The notes under the pieces: model-generated
What the model was told of the DNA's origin: nothing
The model's database searches: none
The model's input: the letters and a program-made list of their open reading frames with translations, nothing else
Position numbers and translations under genes: made by a program
Source of the DNA: Cymodocea nodosa
Taxonomy: Eukaryota > Streptophyta > Magnoliopsida > Alismatales > Cymodoceaceae
Assembly (NCBI GenBank): GCA_036874045.1
Contig: CM072335.1
Coordinates: forward strand, 11,428,001 to 11,492,000
DNA: 64,000 bases
Direction: 5' to 3'
In this document: piece after piece, positions 57,824 to 64,000 of the stretch
How the letters are laid out: every line of letters starts with the position of its first letter
Position numbering within the stretch: the first letter of the stretch is position 1

Positions 57824-60060
57824 TTAGTCTCTTCTCCTAAGTTCATCTACTTCCTTCTGGAGTTTTTCTACTTGTTGCTCTAATTGGTTAATCCTTTCTA
57901 CAGCTCCTGTAATTCCTCTAGAAGGTTCAGCAATCTCTACAACTACATAATTTCTGTACTCTTTCACTAAAATGGTTCTTGATCTAATCCTTTTGGATGC
58001 CCATTTAGTGAAATCGATACAATCCACCATCAGTAGTGGAATCAGATCTCCATAAAACAATTTCTTCTTCACTGTTCTCAACTTGGAGATAAAAACTACA
58101 GACCAATTTATTTGAATTCTATTTACAACTGCATATGTGGCCCACTTGACAAATTGACTTAGTTTTATATCATGGCCTTGTCGTTGGTAGACATTCTTAA
58201 TTAGAATGTTTGCTATCATGTGTGTTGTACCATTTAACTACTTTAGTCTATTTAATAACCACACACCAGGATTGATAGCTAAACAATCCTTGATTTCCTC
58301 TTCTATCCACTCACAGTAGTTGTGATTTCCAAAATTTCTTTCCCTTCATTTTTCAATCCTAAAATGTTGTGGAGAAGCTTTGGTGTTATTTGTACATCAG
58401 CTTCCTCCACGTTGGAAATTAATCCTCCTTCTTCTCTTAAGTTTGCATAAAAGCAGGGCACTAGATTCTCATATACTGCATGCCCTCTTTCTTGAGAAAT
58501 AAACTTCAGTAGACCTTGGAATTCAAATAATTCTTTGATTTCTTGCATTCCATCCCAATTTACTGGTCTACTGTAAATGATAGTATAACCCCTAATCTCT
58601 TAGTATTTGTCATAAGCTTCCTGACTCCAAAAATGTACTTCATTTAAAACTATTGCTTCAAAAGGATCAAGAATATGCATTTGTTGCTCCTGAGGGGTTT
58701 GTTCTTGAACTTCCTCTTCCAAATGCTAAACTTGTACTTGCTTAAAATGCTCCACAGATTCTAGCATTTTTGCTTCTACTTTTGTCTATGGTGGTGAGCC
58801 AGCAGAACTCTCCACTCTATCTTGAATTCTTTCCATAAATTGTTGAAGATTTTTGTGCTCTTCAGTGGAATCTGTTGAGTCCTCTCTTTCCATATATACT
58901 TGTTTAGCTTCTTGTGCATTTTTTTCTTCTTCTTCTTCCTTCTGACTACCAATCTGCATTATCACTGTTCTTTCTGATTCTGTGGCAGATTAGGATGGAG
59001 TTCCAAGCAAATTAGTTTCTGTCCTAATTTCTATTTCTTCTATTTGTACAGGCTGCAGACTAGTTTTAACCTGTTTTTCTTCTTCTCTTTGCTCTTTCTA
59101 CTGCTACTCCTACTCCTCTTCAGAATCGGATAGTAGGTTTACAAAATTTGGCTCTACAGGCCCTATTGACATTTGTCTTTCAGATTTAATCTCCTCTTAA
59201 TATTCAAACACTATCTCCTTTGTTTTCCTTTTTCTAATTAATTGTGTTTGGTCTTCTTCTTCCTCGTCTGAAATTAAATCCACAAAAATAGGCTTTGCAA
59301 GCCTTTAAGCCACAAGTACTAGCTCTTCCTATTTAACTCTTTCAGTAATTATTGGTCTCGAAGGACCAGCTTCATCTCCTTTTGCAGCAGGTCTGGCAAT
59401 AGCTTCTTGATGTTGTTCCACTTTGATTTTATATTGGGCTTTCAACTTTTCTACAACCCTCTTTTTGTAAAGTGCATCGAACACTAGGTGTGCTTTAGCC
59501 ACAACCAAATCTTCTGATTCTCCTTGGTTTTTCCCAACTTGAACCAGTTCTTCAAATTCTCTTAATTCTTCTTCATTTGAAGGCCCCATAACTACCACCC
59601 TTTCTAATGCTTTAGGAAGTGGATTTGAAGGTCCTAGCTGCTGTTCCTCAAGAATAGGTCTTTCAACAGTCGGCTCCTCTTGTCCTTTAGTTGCCTTTTC
59701 TTCATTTTCTTTCCTTTCTTGCTCCTAGATCGCCCTTTAAGCTTGTCTACCTATTCCTCTTTTGAACCAGAGCCGAGACTTATGTTGGATTAATTCTAGG
59801 GCAACTTCGTTGTTTGGCCTGATTTTTCTCTCTTTGCTTACAACAATTTTTGTAGCAACCTTTATTCTTGTTTTCATTATTTGAGGTATTTGTATACCTA
59901 ATTCTACTAAAACTCTTTTCCAGTTGAAAAGTTCAGATTCTACCTTTTGTAGTTCTTTTTCTCTTGTCGTATTCCTGATTTTCTACCTCGTATGCCATTC
60001 CTTCAATTCTTTAAGAAATTCTGAAGTGTTTACTGCCTTTTCCCATAACTCATGTGTCAT
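57824..60060 (-). pseudogene. Gypsy copy 3 third ORF (env-position)
   Basis: From MTHELWEKAVNTSEFL at 60060 to the stop at 57824. Same order as in copy 1: N-terminal part (NEVALELIQHKSRLWFKR), acidic coiled-coil middle, C-terminal domain (ENLVPCFYANL, VQITPKLLHNILGL) and EQQVEKLQKEVDELR. At least ten in-frame stops, mostly TAG. A frameshift lies near 58303, followed by a stop-rich segment to 58219. Confidence 0.68.
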
Positions 60061-60701
60061 CTTCCTCATCGTGGAGTTATGCAATGGAATAGAGTCGCTC
60101 TGATCTCTACTGTTCTAAGTTCTAAATGATTCTACGGATAATGCCCCCAAATCCTAAGTTTAAGTATAAATAAGCCCTAAGTTTAGGCAGGTAATCGGGT
60201 CATTTCCTATACAAAACTCTCACTCTCTCATCTATGGAATTACGGTTAACTCCACAGACTAAGTCCGTGGACTTAACTACAGTACTTTGTTGAGTTATGA
60301 TTAACTCAATGGGGTAAGTTCATTAACTAATCCTAGACTCAACAGAGTAAGTTCGTTGAGTTAAGCATAACTCAACGGACTTCCCGTAAAGTTATATCTA
60401 ATAAAAATACTTAAGATAATAATTTTTCTTTGGTCAAGACCAAAGAATTTCCAATCTAATCGCTCTTACTTTTTCCATATTTTAAAAATTCTTAGGTCAA
60501 ACCATTATGTTCCTCGGTTGAACCGAAATTAAATATTTTCTTTCTTTCTTCATTTTTTCTACCAGTTGAACCGATACTATGCTTTGGTAAAACCAACGTT
60601 TTTACTAAATAATATATAGAAAATTTTATGTTTTTATGTTCCAATCAGACGGATGGATCATGTCGGTTGAACCATAACAATTTTTTATTTTTTATTCCAA
60701 G
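60061..60701 (-). promoter_or_regulatory. Spacer and promoter-like block before third ORF, gypsy copy 3
   Basis: Counterpart of 23024-23547: a TATTTATA-like box near 60163, palindromes at 60236-60385 and a diverged single copy of the 134-bp repeat (60430-60690). No gene. Confidence 0.4.
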
Positions 60702-61879
60702 TTATAAACTTAGAACTTTCTTACAAGTAAAGCTTGAGTAGTCCTCTACTCTTACTTCTTCTACAATTCCAAAAGAACTTTTTGGTATCTTCAAAATAGG
60801 TTTAAGTCTTTGTCCATTTACTTTAAATATATTCTGATTTTTAAGATTTTCAATCTTAATAACTCTATAGGGATAAGTATTTCGAACTATGTAAGGTCCT
60901 ACCCATCTAGATCTTAATTTTCCTGGATGGTTATGGAGTCTAGTCATATGAAGATATACTTCTTGTCCTATTTTAAAGGTTTTTGGAATAATTTTCTTAT
61001 CATGCTAGAACTTCATTTTCTCTTTTTCTCTTACAGTTTTTGAATAAGCTTCATTCCTAAATTCTTCTAATTCAATCAATTGTAATTTCCTATTTTCAAC
61101 AGCTTGATTTAAATTAGTGTTCAGAGTTTTTAATGCCCAATAAGCTTTATGTTCAATTTCAGTTAGTAAATGACAACTTTTACCATATACTAGCCTAAAA
61201 GGTGACATACCTAAGCCTGTCTTATAAGCAGTTCTATAAGCCTAAAGTGCATCTATCAATCTATTAGCCCAATATGTTCTAGTAGGATTTACTACTTTTT
61301 CTAAGATTAACTTAATTTGTTTGTTGGCACTTTCTACTTGTCCACTTGTTTGCGGATGATATGATGTTGCAATTTTGTGGTTCACTCCATATTTCTTCGT
61401 TAAGGCTTCAAAACTTCTATTACAGAAATGAGTTCCTCTATCACTGATAATAGCTTTAGGTATTCCAAATCTGGCAATTATATTGGTTCTTATAAAATGT
61501 ATTACCACTTTGTTGTCATTAGTTTTTGTAGGAATAGCTTCTATCCATTTAGATACATAATATATCCCCAACAATATATAATTAAATTGATTAGACATAG
61601 GAAATGGACCCATAAAATCTATTCCCCATACATCAAAGATTCCAAACTCTACAATAGGATTAAGAGGCATCATATTCCTCTCTGATATTCTTCCTATTTG
61701 TTGACATCTTAAACAACTTAAGCAATATTTATGAGCATCTTTGAATAGTGTTGGCCAATAAAATCGACATTGTAGAATTTTTGCAGTAGTTTTCCTTGAA
61801 CCAAAATGCCCTCCACACGCTTGGTCATGATAGAAAGACAATATCCTCTGATATTCAATTTCTGGAACACACCTCCTTA
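60702..61879 (-). pseudogene. Gypsy copy 3 integrase
   Basis: Carries the zinc-binding region ([23 protein letters not shown]) and all three core residues: [17 protein letters not shown] and the Glu of [11 protein letters not shown]. The frame is intact from 61879 to about 61242; stops then occur near 61242 and 61005. The C-terminal tail ends at 60702. It covers the place where copy 1 is frameshifted. The upstream part is cut by the copia LTR. Confidence 0.85.
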
Positions 61880-61884
61880 AAACC

Positions 61885-63440
61885 TGTAGGATCGTATGGC
61901 TACACAAGAGGGGGGTGAATTGTGTATTTTTAATATTTTCTGAAATATAATTGAAACTTTAAAACTCAAAAACAAGTCGAGACATTGTTTTCATAAAATC
62001 ATTTTTATTCAAGGTTTCAATTACAATATACAATTCAATTCTCCTCAAAAATTGTAGATGCAATTATATTTCGATACCATGTATCATCTAAACAATTTCA
62101 TAACTACAAACAGAAAAAACTAATTTATGGAATTTAAAATATTTCTCCCTGTTTGAGATCTTTCTTCTTCTTCTTTTTCTTTTTCAGCAATTCTTTAGTG
62201 ACGAATATCTTGTCTTTCCATGCTTCACCGAATTTGCTTTCTTCTGATACTTCAAATCTTCAGTGACGAAAATCTTACCTTTTTATGCTTCACTGAACTT
62301 TCTTCCACTTGAGAGATTTTTCCTGAAGAGGTGTTTTTTATCCCTGAAAAAGATTTTTCTTTTGGTGTGCAGGGATGGTTTGATCCTTGAAAAGATTTTT
62401 CTTTTTGTGTACAAGGATGGTTTGATCAACGAGAACTCTATGCCTTTTATACTGTATCTTCATTTCATGCATATCCTCCACGTTTAATCACTACCAGTTT
62501 TCCACTTCTCCACGTCTTTTCTTTTTCCTTCATCGAAACACACACGTTCCAACCCACGTTTATATTTCAAATTTCCTTTAATCATCAGTCTTGGATCTCT
62601 GAAAAATTTCCTACATAATAAACTTTCTCGTCCAAAAGTTTTTCATGTGTAATAAGAAGTCGTTACTTTAATGTTAACTAAACGAGTAACACAAGTATAT
62701 ATATATAACTTAACGTTTCTAACTTAACGAGTTCACCATGTGCTATTTCACGTGACAAGTACTGTAGCTAACTCAATGAACTAAGTCTGTGGTGTTATGC
62801 TATCTCAACGAACCATCTCCGTTGTGTTATGATAACTCAACGAACCAGTAATAAACAAATGTTTTTATAATAAGAATTTTACCACGTGCAAAAATAACAA
62901 CTTAAGTTTATAACGTTAACCTAACGCGTTGCCTTAGTGTTCAATATAGCAACTCAACGCGTTTAGTTATGTTAACTTAACGAGTTAAACATGTGCACCT
63001 CACGTGATACAATACAACATTCGTAACTTATAATTTCACCACGTGTATAACACTAACTTAACGAGTTCGTCTCTTCTTTTACTCACGTGACCTATTTTAA
63101 CCTTTAAGCCTCTAACTTAACGAGTTCTCACATGACCTCTATACAAACAAAACTCTAACTTAACGAGTTGTCTAAGCGTGCACTGTTCATGATACAGAAG
63201 ATATAACTTTAAAACATATCATGCTTTTCAATAAAACCACACGTTAACTTAACTTTTAGTTAAATGAGAAATTAATGTAATGAAACGACTAGTTATTAAC
63301 TTCAGATCCAATACAGACAAGTATTTATATCATTAAGCTTTTTCTGTATTAATTGATGATTTTAATTTCTTTTCACAAGCAATTGAGCAAATATGATTAT
63401 TTTCATTCAGCACACATCATCAAAACAAAAATACTCAACA
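61885..63440 (-). mobile_element. Solo copia LTR (1556 bp) with 5-bp target duplication
   Basis: Very similar to the copia A 5' LTR, starting TGTAGGATCGTATGGC and ending ATACTCAACA on plus. It is flanked by AAACC at 61880-61884 and 63441-63445. Removing it restores the gypsy pol sequence seen at about 21850-21880 in copy 1. No internal copia sequence remains, so it arose by LTR-LTR recombination. Confidence 0.93.
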
Positions 63441-63445
63441 AAACC

Positions 63446-64000
63446 AGATCAGGACATTTCTTAAATAAGTATGGGTCTTCCCAATAGTAATATTTTACTC
63501 TTGAGAAAAACAATTTCTTATCCTATCTATTCCAATCCTTAGGTATTAAACTAGTAACTAAGTAATTATCTATGTCTGCATACCAAGGTATTGTGTTTAT
63601 GGTCATTAACTGTTCATCAGGAAAATTATCCTTAATTTCAATATTGATTTTTCTATTTGTAATCTTGATAAATGATCTGCTACTACATTCTCACAACCTT
63701 TTTTATCTTTAATTTCTAGATCAAATTCTTGTAATAATAATATCCATCGGATCAATCTAGGTTTAGTCTCTTTCTTTGCAATTAGATGTTTTAAAGTTGA
63801 ATGATCCATGTATACTATTACTTTAGCTCCAATTAGATATGATCTAAACTTCTCTAAGGCAAACACAACAGCTAACAACTCTTTTTCAGTAGTTGTGTAA
63901 TTAACTTGAGCATCATTTAAGGTTTTGCTTGCATAATGAATCACTCTAGGAGATTTTTCTATCTTTTGTCCTAACACTGCTCCTACATCAAAATTAGATG
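63446..64000 (-). pseudogene. Gypsy copy 3 RNase H, truncated by window edge
   Basis: Minus strand: [49 protein letters not shown] and [14 protein letters not shown]. The frame 63977-63606 is open, then shifts; the connection to integrase (63600-63446) is in another frame. RT itself lies beyond the window. Confidence 0.82.

Larger units (their letters stand above)
50343..64000 (-). mobile_element. Gypsy copy 3 with 3' LTR, extends beyond window
   Basis: Minus strand, from RNase H (right edge) through integrase, third ORF, gag, F-box, internal PPT, 3' block, terminal PPT and LTR. A PBS and about 40 bp of leader follow the LTR at its left side, so the same LTR also served as the 5' LTR of a second, mostly lost element (tandem LTR sharing), now replaced by 5S array 2. 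A solo copia LTR interrupts pol at 61885-63440. Confidence 0.83.

Overview
The window is repeat-dense plant nuclear DNA. I see no ordinary host gene. The evidence for a plant is the pair of LTR-retrotransposon families, one Ty1/copia of the SIRE/Maximus type with an initiator-Met primer site and one Ty3/gypsy of the Athila type with a tRNA-Asp primer site, together with tandem repeats derived from plant 5S rDNA. The genus cannot be told. Nested insertions, truncations and many C-to-T or G-to-A nonsense changes suggest old, methylated heterochromatin.

Layout. 1-9954: copia element A on the minus strand: third ORF, internal promoter, 3' noncoding block, RT/RNase H, integrase, protease, gag, PBS and 5' LTR. 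It is inserted in a gypsy LTR (remnant 9955-11117, minus). 11118-16407: array 1 of eleven 5S-derived units of about 510 bp. 16408-30617: gypsy copy 1 (plus): truncated 5' LTR, PBS, zinc-knuckle ORF, protease, RT, RNase H, integrase, a long third ORF, a separate gag ORF and an F-box ORF; its 3' end is lost. 30618-39412: gypsy copy 2 (minus), a deletion derivative with two LTRs, gag and F-box but no pol. 39413-42650: 3' half of copia B (plus). 43405-45118: gag/protease/integrase fragment of copia C (minus). 45119-50342: 5S-derived array 2, interrupted by an LTR-PBS fragment. 50343-64000: gypsy copy 3 (minus), running off the right edge and interrupted by a solo copia LTR with a 5-bp target duplication.

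The most unusual object is the gypsy family. Its main gag ORF lies 3' of integrase and of an env-position ORF, and is followed by an F-box protein ORF that looks captured from the host. All three copies carry the gag/F-box pair. Copies 1 and 3 have a GT-AG interval of 151-163 bp between the two; copy 2 lacks exactly that interval, as if it had passed through a spliced RNA. Copy 2 has lost pol and nearly all of the env-position ORF but keeps gag and F-box.

Other signals worth attention: a noncoding block of about 1 kb shared by the copia and gypsy elements; TAACTCAACG/CGTTGAGTTA palindromes shared by both families and concentrated between ORFs; a promoter-like AAACCCTATTTAAA module before the copia third ORF; a ladder of one, two and three primer-site-like copies at the gypsy LTR/PBS junction; and a repeated identical junction between 5S satellite and retroelement. 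All functional statements are inferred from sequence by eye; no database search or alignment program was run.
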